Below, one piece after another: positions 1 through 8,272 of a stretch of 51,977 nucleotides of DNA. Below the pieces are notes generated by a model. The model was given only the letters and a program-made list of their open reading frames with translations. It was not told where the DNA came from and did not search any database. The position numbers and the translations under genes were made by a program. The stretch is from Pseudomonas sp. B20(2017) (GTDB lineage: Bacteria > Pseudomonadota > Gammaproteobacteria > Pseudomonadales > Pseudomonadaceae), in assembly GCF_002113125.1 (NCBI RefSeq), contig NZ_NEJP01000028.1, forward strand, positions 1-51,977, written 5' to 3'. How positions within the stretch are numbered: the first letter of the stretch is position 1; every line of letters starts with the position of its first letter.

Positions 1-99
1 AGCGGAAAGCGGAAAGCGGAAAGCGGAAAGCGGAAAGCGGAAAGCGGAAAGCGGAAAGCGGAAAGCGGAAAGCGGAAAGCGGAAAGCGGAAAGCGGAAA
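1..99. repeat. Heptanucleotide tandem repeat, about 14 copies
   Basis: The window opens inside a near-perfect tandem array of the 7-base unit GCGGAAA, about 14 copies, which continues past the left edge. It ends in AAAACAATTG. One strand is entirely purine. The unit length is not a multiple of three, so copy-number change would shift frame if the array lies in a gene that begins outside the window. No open frame crossing it is convincing. Confidence 0.95.
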
Positions 100-126
100 A
101 CAATTGCGGACTGCTTTTGCTTTGAT

Positions 127-176
127 CGTTCCCACGCTCTGCGTGGGAATGCAGCCCGGGACGCTCTGCGTCCCAA
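127..176. repeat. Pair of short REP-like hairpins (CACGCtctGCGTG type)
   Basis: Two adjacent perfect hairpins share the loop TCT: TTCCCACGC-tct-GCGTGGGAA (129-149) and GGGACGC-tct-GCGTCCC (158-174). This differs from the GTGGGAGCGAGC family found elsewhere in the window and looks like a second Pseudomonas intergenic REP family. It lies just downstream of the DUF6124 gene stop codon, where it could also act as a transcript end. Confidence 0.75.
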
Positions 177-231
177 TCGATCTGCCAGCGAATGCAGTCG
201 GTCACTGGCAGGTCGGTTTCGTCAGAACGAC

Positions 232-606
232 TTAGCTGTGTGTTGGGCAACGCTGAACTTCGACGTTATCCAGCACCCGATTCACCGCCAGTTCCGCCAG
301 CATGACCACCTGCTGAATACCCAGGATGCGGTGCCGCTGCGGCGTGTCGAAAAAAGCCGCTACATCACTGGCCATGGCACTGGCGGTGGCCAGGGATTCA
401 CAGGCGTGGGCCAGAAGGCTTTCGTCGTCCATGTCCGGGGAGACCTGGAACATCTTGTTCAGTCGGCGACCGGGGCATTTTTTCGGGAGGGGGTTGAAGT
501 GGTGGTCGAGGGCGCGTTCGGCAGCCTCGTGGAGTTTCTTTGAATCGGCGGATTCGTACGGCGAGGTATCGCTGGTTTCAGGGGGATTCGGTGTAAGTTT
601 TTTCAT
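232..606 (-). CDS. DUF6124 family protein
   Basis: A 124-residue soluble protein with no signal peptide or membrane segment. The N-terminus is Pro/Ser/Thr rich (PNPPETSDTSPYESADSKKL), followed by a helical stretch with ALDHHFNP and a later LLAHACESLATASAMASDVA, typical of the Pseudomonas family of unknown function DUF6124. The family has no assigned role. The start is supported by AAGGA eight bases upstream of ATG. The gene is preceded by a strongly structured, apparently transcribed leader (607-760). The family assignment is from recall of its sequence style and was not checked by search. Confidence 0.8.
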   Translation of the reverse strand: MKKLTPNPPETSDTSPYESADSKKLHEAAERALDHHFNPLPKKCPGRRLNKMFQVSPDMDDESLLAHACESLATASAMASDVAAFFDTPQRHRILGIQQVVMLAELAVNRVLDNVEVQRCPTHS

Positions 607-760
607 GGCATAGATCCTTAAGTCTTGGAGGAGCTGCCATTTTTCGTTTTCCAGGCGAAAAGAGTGGCAGCTATACGCGGACTGGAAAAACCGGAAAGGA
701 TCAAACCCGGCAGACCCGAAGGTCTCCCACGTACAGCTACCATAACGTCGCGAAAAAACG
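607..760 (-). promoter_or_regulatory. Structured 5' leader RNA of the DUF6124 gene
   Basis: Read on the minus strand, segment A GGUAGCUGUACGUGG (741-727) pairs along all 15 positions with segment B CCGCGUAUAGCUGCC (680-666). Three pairs are G.U and would be A.C mismatches in plus-strand RNA, so the RNA comes from the minus strand. Inside this stem sit AGACC-UUCG-GGUCU (725-712), a cUUCGg tetraloop, and a CCGG/CCGG stem (about 710-688). The AGCUGCCA end of B can instead pair with UGGCAGCU (639-632), just ahead of CUCCU, which is complementary to the AGGA of the ribosome binding site. A -10-like CATAAT lies at 770-765, with no good -35. The overall picture is a cis-regulatory RNA of unknown ligand. 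Confidence 0.7.
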
Positions 761-812
761 CCGCATTATGTCATGGACTGTGATCCTGAACTTCGGGTTT
801 TCCAGACCCGGC

Positions 813-886
813 CGCTGATGCGTCAGCGACCCCCAAAGCCTATCCACCCCGTTTCCGAGGGACAACCGACGCGACTTGTCGGAAAC
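813..886. other. Inverted repeats between the lysR and DUF6124 genes
   Basis: Two symmetric elements lie upstream of the DUF6124 leader and downstream of the lysR gene: CGCTGA-tgcg-TCAGCG (813-828), and GTTTCCGA (851-858) with TCGGAAAC (879-886). Neither is followed by a T-run on either strand, so they are not standard terminators. They could be operators for the DUF6124 promoter. Confidence 0.45.
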
Positions 887-922
887 ATCCCCGAAAATCG
901 CGCCGTCTGTAGGACGGCAAAC

Positions 923-1891
923 TCAGTTCGCCAGCCTTGCGCCGCCCAGACTCCCGCTCAACTCATAAGCCGCCAGTTCCGCCTGATGCCCGGCCAATAT
1001 CTCCGGCAACGACCCACGCAAGTACTCGACCCAGGTCTTGATCTTCGCATCCAGATATTGCCGCGACGGGTAGATCGCATACAGGTTCAGTTCCTGCGAG
1101 CGGTAGTTGGGCATCACCCGCACCAGCGAGCCATTGCGCAAGCCTTCGATCGCGGCATACACAGGCAATACACCGACACCCATCCCGCTGGTGATCGCGG
1201 TTTTCATCGCGTCGGCGGAGTTCACCAGGAACGGTGAGCTGTTGATGGTGACCATTTCCTGGCCTTCCGGGCCGTCGAAGGCCCATTTTTCCAGGGGGAT
1301 CACCGGGCTCACCAGGCGCAGGCAGGCGTGGTTCAGCAGGTCGCTGGGTTTCTGTGCGCAGCCGTTGGCTTTTACGTAGGCCGGTGAGGCGCAGACGATG
1401 CTGTAGGTGATGCCCAGGCGTTGCGAGACGAAGCCCGAGTCCGGCAGTTCGCGAGCGAGGACGATGGACACGTCGTAGCCTTCATCGAGCAGGTCCGGCA
1501 CGCGGTTGGCCATGGTCAGGTCGAAGGTCACGTCCGGGTGAGTCTTGCGGTAGCGGGCGATGGCGTCGATCACGAAGTGCTGGCCGATCCCGGTCATGGT
1601 GTGCACTTTCAATTGTCCGGCCGGGCGGGCGTGGGCTTCGCTGGCTTCGGCTTCGGCCTCTTCGACGTAGGCGAGGATCTGCTCGCAGCGCAACAGGTAG
1701 CGCTTGCCGGCTTCGGTGAGCGCGATGCGGCGGGTCGTGCGGTTGAGCAGGCGGGTTTGCAGGTGGGCCTCAAGGTTGGAGACCGCGCGCGAGACGTTGG
1801 CGGTGGTGGTGTCGAGTTGCACGGCGGCGGCGGTGAAGCTGCCCGCTTCGGCCACACAACTGAAGGCGCGCATGTTTTGCAAAGTGTCCAT
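923..1891 (-). CDS. LysR-family transcriptional regulator, divergent from efflux operon
   Basis: A 322-residue full-length LysR regulator. The N-terminal winged helix-turn-helix covers about residues 1-60 (FTAAAVQLDTTTANVSRAVSNLE), followed by the linker helix and a substrate-binding domain (about 90-300) with QLKVHTMTGIGQHFV and GMGVGVLPVYAA. It is transcribed away from the outer-membrane factor/FUSC/DUF1656/HlyD operon across a 182-bp gap. This arrangement resembles AaeR next to aaeXAB in enterobacteria, so regulation of that operon by an aromatic carboxylate is a reasonable inference. The effector is unknown. Confidence 0.9.
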   Translation of the reverse strand: MDTLQNMRAFSCVAEAGSFTAAAVQLDTTTANVSRAVSNLEAHLQTRLLNRTTRRIALTEAGKRYLLRCEQILAYVEEAEAEASEAHARPAGQLKVHTMTGIGQHFVIDAIARYRKTHPDVTFDLTMANRVPDLLDEGYDVSIVLARELPDSGFVSQRLGITYSIVCASPAYVKANGCAQKPSDLLNHACLRLVSPVIPLEKWAFDGPEGQEMVTINSSPFLVNSADAMKTAITSGMGVGVLPVYAAIEGLRNGSLVRVMPNYRSQELNLYAIYPSRQYLDAKIKTWVEYLRGSLPEILAGHQAELAAYELSGSLGGARLAN

Positions 1892-2073
1892 AGGGTGCTC
1901 TCAAGGGAGATGGCAAATTGTGACACGAAGTTTCAGGGGCTGAGACCCCCGACCAAGGGATTATCTCGTTAACCGTAACAAAGATTCGCAGAAAACCCAG
2001 CTTATCGCCGTTCAGGACGCCCCCTAGAATTGCGCCCACCTCGAAACATCTCCCACCTCAGGAATTCGCAGCA

Positions 2074-3573
2074 GTGCCGCGTCGCATCAACAGAGCGCTT
2101 TTGTCGCTCAGTGTTCTGGCTCTTTCGTTAGGTCTCGGCGGCTGCATCGGAACCGGAGGGATTGCCCCGCAGGGCAAGGCTCTGGAGGCCAATGAACTGG
2201 CCACCGACGAGGCCATCGCCCACGCCGCCCGTGACGCAAACTGGCCCGCCGCTCAATGGTGGCAAGCCTACGGCGACCCGCAACTCAATCATTGGATCGA
2301 CCTTGCCGTGCAAGGCAGCCCGACCATGGCCATGGCTGCCGCGCGAGTGCGTCAGGCCCGGTCCATGGCCGGTGTCGCCGAAGCCGCCGAGTCGTTGCAG
2401 ATCAATGGCGAGTCGACCCTCAAGCGCCACAACTGGCCGACCGACCAGTTCTACGGTCCCGGTGAGCTGGCCAACAGCACCACCTGGGACAACAACGCCG
2501 CGCTGGGTTTCAGTTACGCCCTCGACCTCTGGGGCCGTGAAAGCAACAGCACCGAGCGGGCCGTCGATCTGGCGCACATGAGCGCTGCCGAGGCGCGGCA
2601 GGCGCAACTCGAATTGCAGAACAACATCGTGCGCGCCTACATCGAGCTGTCGCTGCATTACGCCCAGCGCGACATCGTCGCGGCGACGCTCAAGCAGCAA
2701 CAGCAGATTCTCGAACTGGCGCAGAAACGCCTGGACGGCGGGATCGGCACACACTTCGAAGTCAGTCAGGCTGAAACCCCGCTGCCGGAAACCCATCGGC
2801 AACTGGATGCGCTGGACGAAGAAATTGCCCTGAGCCGCAACCAGATCGCGGCACTGGCCGGCAAAGGGCCAGGCGCCGGTGCGCAATTGCAGCGTCCGAC
2901 CCTGTCCCTTGGCGCGGCACTCAAACTGCCGTCGGCATTGCCCGCTGAACTGCTCGGCCAGCGTCCGGACGTGGTCGCCAGTCGCTGGCAAGTGGCAGCG
3001 CAGGCGCGCGGCATTGATGTCGCGCACGCCGGGTTCTACCCCAACGTCGATCTGGTCGGCAGCCTCGGCTACATGGCCACCGGCGGCGGGGCGCTGGAGT
3101 TTCTGACCGGCAAGAAGCTCAACTACAACGTCGGGCCGGCAATCTCGCTGCCGATCTTCGACGGCGGGCGTCTGCGTGCCGAACTCGGAGAGGCCTCGGC
3201 GGGTTATGACATCGCCGTCGCGCATTACAACCAGACGCTGGTCAATGCGCTGAAGAACATCTCGGACCAGTTGATCCGCCGCGAGTCGATGGACAAGCAG
3301 CAGACGTTCGCCGCCGAATCCGTGGCCACCGCGCAGAAGACTTACGACATCGCGATGATCGCCTACCAGCGCGGGCTCACCGATTACCTCAACGTGCTCA
3401 ACGCCCAGACCCTGCTGTTCAAACAGCAGCAGGTTCAGCTGCAGGTGCAGGCGGCGCGATTGAGTGCCCACGCAGAACTGGTGACGGCCTTGGGCGGTGG
3501 GCTTGGCGCGGGTAAGGACGTGCCGACTTTTGAGCAGACCGCTGCCCCGAAAACCCCGGCCCTCCTGCGTTGA
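2074..3573 (+). CDS. Outer-membrane efflux lipoprotein (OprM/NodT family)
   Basis: A 499-residue TolC-like outer-membrane channel. The signal peptide carries a lipobox ending LGLGG-C24, so the mature protein should be an N-acylated lipoprotein. Two OEP repeats follow (about 70-270 and 280-475), with WWQAYGDPQLNHWIDLA near the start and LGQRPDVVASRWQVAAQ at the middle, both family hallmarks. The start is GTG with AGGA about ten bases upstream. It is the first gene of a four-gene set with the FUSC pump, DUF1656 and HlyD adaptor, giving a complete envelope-spanning exporter. A REP pair separates it from the pump gene and may lower or stabilise parts of the message. Confidence 0.93.
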   Translation: MPRRINRALLSLSVLALSLGLGGCIGTGGIAPQGKALEANELATDEAIAHAARDANWPAAQWWQAYGDPQLNHWIDLAVQGSPTMAMAAARVRQARSMAGVAEAAESLQINGESTLKRHNWPTDQFYGPGELANSTTWDNNAALGFSYALDLWGRESNSTERAVDLAHMSAAEARQAQLELQNNIVRAYIELSLHYAQRDIVAATLKQQQQILELAQKRLDGGIGTHFEVSQAETPLPETHRQLDALDEEIALSRNQIAALAGKGPGAGAQLQRPTLSLGAALKLPSALPAELLGQRPDVVASRWQVAAQARGIDVAHAGFYPNVDLVGSLGYMATGGGALEFLTGKKLNYNVGPAISLPIFDGGRLRAELGEASAGYDIAVAHYNQTLVNALKNISDQLIRRESMDKQQTFAAESVATAQKTYDIAMIAYQRGLTDYLNVLNAQTLLFKQQQVQLQVQAARLSAHAELVTALGGGLGAGKDVPTFEQTAAPKTPALLR

Positions 3574-3583
3574 AAACACAATC

Positions 3584-3675
3584 TGTGGGAGCGAGCTTGC
3601 TCGCGAAGAGGGAGTGTCAGCCAGCACACATGTCGGCTGATACACCGCATTCGCGAGCAAGCTCGCTCCCACAGG
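3584..3675. repeat. REP pair (BIME)
   Basis: Two inverted copies of the Pseudomonas REP core, GTGGGAGCGAGCTTGCTCGC in front and its inverse at the back, flank a central variable part. It fills most of the gap between the outer-membrane factor gene and the FUSC gene. Confidence 0.95.
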
Positions 3676-3712
3676 GGCTGGGTCCGATCTGAAACTCATT
3701 GAGCACTTTTTA

Positions 3713-5905
3713 ATGACTCCCTTGCCCGCACCTTTGCGCTGGCTCTACTCCCTGGAATGGCGCCGGGGCTTCTTTGACTGGGCGCGCAGCGACGGCGTGA
3801 CCTGGGTCTACATCTTCAAGGTGCTGATTGCTGCATTCCTGACCCTGTGGCTGGCGATGCGTCTGGAACTGCCACAACCGCGCACGGCGATGATCACCGT
3901 GTTCATCGTCATGCAGCCGCAGAGCGGCCAGGTGTTCGCCAAGAGTTTCTATCGCTTCCTCGGCACCCTGGCCGGGTCGGCGATGATGGTCACGCTGATT
4001 TCACTGTTCGCCCAGAACACCGAACTGTTCCTCGGTTCGCTGGCGATCTGGGTCGGCATCTGCTCGGCTGGCGCCGCCCGTTGCCGCAACTTCCGCGCCT
4101 ACGGTTTCGTGCTGGCCGGGTACACCGCCGCGATGGTCGGCCTGCCGGCGCTCGCCCATCCCGATGGCGCATTCATGGCGGCGGTATGGCGGGTGCTGGA
4201 AATCTCGCTGGGGATTCTTTGCTCGACCCTGGTCAGTGCCGCGATCCTGCCGCAAACCGCCAGTGCCGCGATGCGCAACGCCTTGTATCAGCGCTTCGGT
4301 GTGTTTGCATTGTTCGTCACCGATGGCCTGCGCGGACGCAGCAAACCGGAGTCGTTCGAGGCCAGTAACGTACGCTTCATCGCCGAAGCGGTGGGGCTGG
4401 AAGGGCTGCGCAGCGTGACCGTTTTCGAAGACCCGCACATGCGTCGGCGCAACGGCCGGCTCAGTCGCCTGAACAGCGAATTCATGGGCGTCACCACCCG
4501 TTTCAACGCCTTGCACCAGTTGCTCGAACGCCTGCGTCGCAACGGTGCCGACCATGTGGAAGCGGCAATCAAACCGGGTCTGCAGGATCTGGCCGAAGTG
4601 CTCGACGGCTTCAGCGGCCGCGCCCTGACCAGTCCGGATGCCGCGCGTCTGGTGCTGGCGCTCGCGGCTTACAAGGAAGGCTTGCCGGCGCGGGTACGCA
4701 GCCTGCGGGCGATCTTTCAGGAGAGCGAACCGAGCGACGCCGAGCAGCTGGATTTCCACACCGCCTATGAGCTGCTCTATCGCTTCGTTGATGACTTGCA
4801 CAGTTATGCACAGACCCACGCCTCGCTGGCCGATCACAGCCACGAACGCGAGCGCTGGGACGAGCCGTTCACCCCGCAGACCAGTTGGTGGGCGGCGGCA
4901 GCTTCGGGGATTCGTGCCGCATTCATTCTGGTCGTGCTCGGCAGTTACTGGGTCGCGACAGCGTGGCCGAGCGGCGCGACCATGACCCTGATCGCTGCCG
5001 CTACCGTAGGCCTGTCCGCCGCCACGCCAAACCCGAAACGCATGGCATTCCAGATGGCCTGCGGCACGCTCCTCGGGGCGTTGATCGGCTTCGTCGAGAT
5101 GTTTTTCATCTTCCCGTGGATCGACGGTTTTCCACTGCTGTGCGTGATGCTCGCGCCGGTGATCGTGCTCGGCTCGTTCCTCGCTTCGCGGCCGCAATAC
5201 GCGGGCGTCGGTCTCGGTCTGCTGATCTTTTTCAGCACCGGTTCGGTGCCGGACAACCTGACGATCTACAACCCCTACACCTTCATCAACGACTACATCG
5301 CCATGGTCATGGGCATGCTGGTCTGCGCGGCGGCGGGCGCGATCATTCTGCCGCCAAACAGCCGCTGGTTGTGGCAGCGCCTGGAGCAAGACCTGCGCGG
5401 GCAAGTGGTGTACGCCATCAGCGGCAAACTCAAAGGTCTGGCGTCGAGTTTCGAAAGCCGTACCCGCGACTTGATGCATCAGGCTTACGGTCTGGCGGCC
5501 GGTCAGCCGCTGGTGCAGAAAAACCTGCTGCGCTGGATGTTCGTGGTGCTGGAAGTCGGCCACGCGATCATCGAGTTGCGCAAGGAACAGGCGATCCTGC
5601 CGGTGCACCCGGCGTATGCCGAATCCCAGCCATGGCGTCAGGCGATCCGGGTCATGGGGCGTTCGCTGGTGCGGCTGTTCCTGCAACCGAATTCGAGCAA
5701 TCTGGAGCGTGCACTGGTCGCGGTCGATCACGCGATCAGCCGTGTCGCCGCTACTGACGAACCGTTCGCACCGCACTTCGATACCTCGGCACTGCGGCGG
5801 GTGAAGAGTTATTTGCACTTCATCCGCACCTCGCTGCTCGACCCGCAATCGCCACTCGCTGCCTACGCCATCGCCAAGCCCGAAGGACTTGCCCATGCCT
5901 CGTGA
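3713..5905 (+). CDS. FUSC family (AaeB-like) inner-membrane efflux protein
   Basis: A 730-residue membrane protein with the duplicated FUSC arrangement. An N-terminal block of about six membrane segments (residues 25-185, including VYIFKVLIAAFLTLWLAMRL) is followed by a long cytoplasmic region (about 190-390), a second block of about six segments (395-550, including SGIRAAFILVVLGSYWVATA), and a C-terminal cytoplasmic region. AaeB-type members export hydroxylated aromatic acids, working with an HlyD-type adaptor. The DUF1656 gene that follows overlaps its end by 11 bp, so translation is coupled. The substrate here is not shown by the sequence. Confidence 0.93.
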   Translation: MTPLPAPLRWLYSLEWRRGFFDWARSDGVTWVYIFKVLIAAFLTLWLAMRLELPQPRTAMITVFIVMQPQSGQVFAKSFYRFLGTLAGSAMMVTLISLFAQNTELFLGSLAIWVGICSAGAARCRNFRAYGFVLAGYTAAMVGLPALAHPDGAFMAAVWRVLEISLGILCSTLVSAAILPQTASAAMRNALYQRFGVFALFVTDGLRGRSKPESFEASNVRFIAEAVGLEGLRSVTVFEDPHMRRRNGRLSRLNSEFMGVTTRFNALHQLLERLRRNGADHVEAAIKPGLQDLAEVLDGFSGRALTSPDAARLVLALAAYKEGLPARVRSLRAIFQESEPSDAEQLDFHTAYELLYRFVDDLHSYAQTHASLADHSHERERWDEPFTPQTSWWAAAASGIRAAFILVVLGSYWVATAWPSGATMTLIAAATVGLSAATPNPKRMAFQMACGTLLGALIGFVEMFFIFPWIDGFPLLCVMLAPVIVLGSFLASRPQYAGVGLGLLIFFSTGSVPDNLTIYNPYTFINDYIAMVMGMLVCAAAGAIILPPNSRWLWQRLEQDLRGQVVYAISGKLKGLASSFESRTRDLMHQAYGLAAGQPLVQKNLLRWMFVVLEVGHAIIELRKEQAILPVHPAYAESQPWRQAIRVMGRSLVRLFLQPNSSNLERALVAVDHAISRVAATDEPFAPHFDTSALRRVKSYLHFIRTSLLDPQSPLAAYAIAKPEGLAHAS

Positions 5906-6095
5906 AATCGCCTTCCACGGCGTGTACATGCCGACCATGACCCTGATGTTTTTCGTCGCCGCGGCACTGGCCTGGGCGCTGGACCGGTTCCTGTCAGGGT
6001 TCGATCTGTACCGCTTCTTCTGGCACCCGGCGCTGTTGCGCCTGAGTCTGTTTACCTGTCTGTTCGGCGCGATGGCGCTGACTGTCTACCGTTGA
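5895..6095 (+). CDS. DUF1656 (AaeX-like) small membrane protein
   Basis: A 66-residue protein with two predicted membrane segments (about 11-30 and 44-62) and the start MPREIAFHGVYMPTM, matching the DUF1656/AaeX family. It is almost always encoded between a FUSC pump and an HlyD adaptor, as here. Its exact job in the exporter is unknown. ATG at 5895 is chosen over an upstream TTG because the family begins MPREI. It overlaps the FUSC gene and is followed by the adaptor gene after ten bases. Confidence 0.88.
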   Translation: MPREIAFHGVYMPTMTLMFFVAAALAWALDRFLSGFDLYRFFWHPALLRLSLFTCLFGAMALTVYR

Positions 6096-6105
6096 GAACG
6101 CTCTG

Positions 6106-6972
6106 ATGAAAAAGTTTTTCAGCCTGCTCGCGACCCTGCTGGTGCTGGCCCTGGCGCTGTGGATCGGCCGCACGTTGTGGGAGCACTACATGAACACCCC
6201 GTGGACCCGCGACGGCCGGGTCCGCGCCGACATCATCAACGTCGCCGCCGACGTCACCGGTGAAGTGGTCGACGTGCCGGTGCGCGACAACCAGTTGGTG
6301 AAGAAGGGGGATCTGCTGATGCAGATCGACCCCGAGCACTATCGCCTGGCGGTGAAACAGGCGCAGTCGCTGGTGGCTTCGCGCAAGGCCACGTGGGAGA
6401 TGCGCAAGGTCAACGCCCACCGCCGCGCCGACCTCGACAACCTGGTGATCTCCAAGGAAAACCGCGACGACGCCAGCAACATCGCCAACTCCGCACTGGC
6501 CGATTACCAACAGGCCCAGGCGCAGCTGGAAGCTGCCGAACTCAACCTCAAACGCACCGAAGTGCGCGCGGCGGTGGACGGCTACGTGACCAACCTGAAC
6601 GTCCATCGCGGCGACTACGCCCGCATCGGCGAAGCAAAAATGGCCGTGGTCGACATGAACTCGTTCTGGGTCTACGGCTTCTTCGAAGAAACCAAACTGC
6701 CCCACGTACGGGTGGGCGATAAAGCCGACATGCAACTGATGAGCGGCGAAGTCCTCAAGGGCCACGTGGAGAGCATTTCCCGCGGTATCTACGACCGTGA
6801 CAACCCGGAAAGCCGCGAGCTGATCGCCGATGTGAACCCGACGTTCAACTGGGTGCGCCTGGCCCAGCGGGTGCCGGTTCGGATTCACATCGATGAAGTG
6901 CCGGAGGGTGTGCTGCTGGCGGCGGGGATTACCTGCACCGTTGTTGTGAAGCAGGACGTTGTGGATAACTGA
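6106..6972 (+). CDS. HlyD-family periplasmic adaptor (AaeA/EmrA-like)
   Basis: A 288-residue membrane-fusion protein. One N-terminal membrane anchor (about 4-24) is followed by a lipoyl/barrel-sandwich part (VAADVTGEVVDVPVRDNQLVKKGDLL), a short alpha-helical hairpin (about 85-150), the second lipoyl half (VRAAVDGYVTNLNVHRGDYA) and a beta-barrel. It links the inner-membrane FUSC pump to the outer-membrane channel encoded at the front of the operon. It is the last gene of the set; a REP pair follows directly. Confidence 0.92.
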   Translation: MKKFFSLLATLLVLALALWIGRTLWEHYMNTPWTRDGRVRADIINVAADVTGEVVDVPVRDNQLVKKGDLLMQIDPEHYRLAVKQAQSLVASRKATWEMRKVNAHRRADLDNLVISKENRDDASNIANSALADYQQAQAQLEAAELNLKRTEVRAAVDGYVTNLNVHRGDYARIGEAKMAVVDMNSFWVYGFFEETKLPHVRVGDKADMQLMSGEVLKGHVESISRGIYDRDNPESRELIADVNPTFNWVRLAQRVPVRIHIDEVPEGVLLAAGITCTVVVKQDVVDN

Positions 6973-6990
6973 CAGACCGAGTCGCTGCAA

Positions 6991-7067
6991 ATCGCGAGCA
7001 GGCTCGCTCCCACATGGGATCTTCAGTGCGACACAGATCCAGTGTGGGAGCGAGCCTGCTCGCGATT
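6991..7067. repeat. REP pair (BIME), reversed arrangement
   Basis: ATCGCGAGCAGGCTCGCTCC at the left and its inverse at the right. The two REP units point the opposite way from the pair at 3584-3675. It lies between the 3' ends of the convergent HlyD adaptor and NTF2-like genes. Confidence 0.93.
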
Positions 7068-7102
7068 GGGACGGCTCGGTTTTACGAGCAAATACTCAGC
7101 AT

Positions 7103-7501
7103 CTACTCGCTGCAAAACGTCTCGTGCAGATGCCGCCAGATCACCCGCCCGGATTCGTTTTTTTCAAACACCACGGTTGAACGTCGATCCGTGTGCAACC
7201 CGTTCGCGTCGGTCTGCTGTTCGCGATAACTCACCGTCGCACCGCGTTCATGCAAGTCAATTCCTTGAAGCTCGCCGAGCTCGATCCTGAACCCGCTCTT
7301 CTTCCCGCCCGCCATTTGCAACAGCGCACGCAAGGCCTCGAAATCCAGCACGCGCCCCTGGGGCGTCACCATGGAAAACCCTGGCGAAAAACGCGCTAGC
7401 AAGCGCTCCAGCGCTGCCTGTTCTTCCTCCACGGCAAACGATCGCTCGATGGCCCGGTGAGCCTGGATCACTTCGTCAAAATAGTCGGTGTAGTCAGTCA
7501 T
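7103..7501 (-). CDS. Small NTF2-like (DUF4440/SnoaL) protein
   Basis: A 132-residue protein, starting MTDYTDYFDEVIQAHRAIE, with the alpha+beta cone-fold pattern of NTF2-like proteins: N-terminal helices, LERLLARFSPGFSMVTPQGRVLDFEALRALL, then strands ending RVIWRHLHETF. There is no signal peptide. The ATG at 7501 has AGGA nine bases upstream; an earlier in-frame start is possible but less supported. The function is unknown. It is divergent from the LysR remnant at 7596. Confidence 0.75.
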   Translation of the reverse strand: MTDYTDYFDEVIQAHRAIERSFAVEEEQAALERLLARFSPGFSMVTPQGRVLDFEALRALLQMAGGKKSGFRIELGELQGIDLHERGATVSYREQQTDANGLHTDRRSTVVFEKNESGRVIWRHLHETFCSE

Positions 7502-7595
7502 GTGGATTTTTCCTGAAGGAGAGGTGAGCGCAGAAGGGCAAGTACTTTTGTCGAGTCGAAGCGCAGCACGGCGGCCATCGGTAACAGCGTGAGTA

Positions 7596-8141
7596 GTGCG
7601 GCGACAGCAGCAGCCGCAACTGAACATTCACTTGTCCACGTCCTCGACTCACGCCGATCTGATCTCCGAACGCTTTGACATGGCAATTCGTCTGGGCCGC
7701 ATGCACGACTCCAATCTGCCGGCGGTGCAGTTGTCGACGTTTGAGGTGTTTGCCGTGGCCGCGCCGGGGCTGGTTGAGCGATTTTCGCCGGTCGACACAC
7801 TGGTGGTGCTGGAGTCGATGCCGACGCTGGGGCATGGGCGAGTGCCGGAGATGACGGTTACCGATCCCGCCGGTACCGAGCATATCTACCAGCCGAAACC
7901 GGGAACCACCGCCATCGTCGCGGACAACTCCGCGACCCTGCGTGCCTTTGCGCTGACCGGGCAAGGCGTGGCGATTCTGCCGCAGTGGCTGATTCAGGAA
8001 GACCTCGACGCCGGGCGATTACAGCGTTTGCTGCCGGATTACCGTTTCGCCCAGCAAGGTGTTTACGCGCTGTACCCGGACACCCGGCACCTGCCGCTTA
8101 AGGTGCGGGCGTTCATTGATTTCATGAAAGGTTGGGGTTGA
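7596..8141 (+). pseudogene. LysR-family regulator remnant lacking the HTH domain
   Basis: About 181 codons encode only a LysR effector-binding domain: PQLNIHLSTSSTHADLISER, FDMAIRLGRMHDSNLPAVQL, then VAILPQWLIQEDLDAGRLQ and LPLKVRAFIDFM. Intact relatives have roughly 110-120 more N-terminal residues with the helix-turn-helix. Here an in-frame TGA at 7590 precedes the first possible start (GTG 7596), and no HTH-coding frame is found upstream. The gene therefore lost its 5' part, probably by deletion, with the NTF2-like gene now abutting. A protein from GTG 7596 could still be made but could not bind DNA in the usual way. Confidence 0.75.
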
Positions 8142-8163
8142 AACTCTGCGGTGTCTGCACTGG

Positions 8164-8261
8164 CCCCATCGCGGGCAAGCCACGCTCCCACAGGTTTAGC
8201 GGGGCACTCAGATATCCAGTACGACACAAAGCCTGTGGGAGCGGGCTTGCCCGCGATGGGG
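8164..8261. repeat. REP pair (BIME), GCGGGCTTGCCCGC variant
   Basis: CCATCGCGGGCAAGCCACGC at the left and GTGGGAGCGGGCTTGCCCGC at the right form an inverted pair. The left copy carries CCACGC where CCCGC is expected. It lies between the 3' ends of the convergent LysR remnant and SDR gene. Confidence 0.92.
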
Positions 8262-8272
8262 CTTACTCGGTG

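Noticed and set aside
129..174. Possible CRISPR-like array from the two similar hairpins
   Set aside because: Only two units with different stems and no spacers; they fit a REP-type repeat.
2128..3699. Long minus-strand open frame (523 codons) opposite the outer-membrane factor gene
   Set aside because: It is the antisense shadow of a high-G+C gene. The plus frame encodes a full OprM-like lipoprotein with all family motifs.
4001..5938. 645-codon minus-strand frame opposite the FUSC gene
   Set aside because: Its composition is rich in His, Arg and Gln with no domain pattern; the plus-strand FUSC gene explains the sequence.
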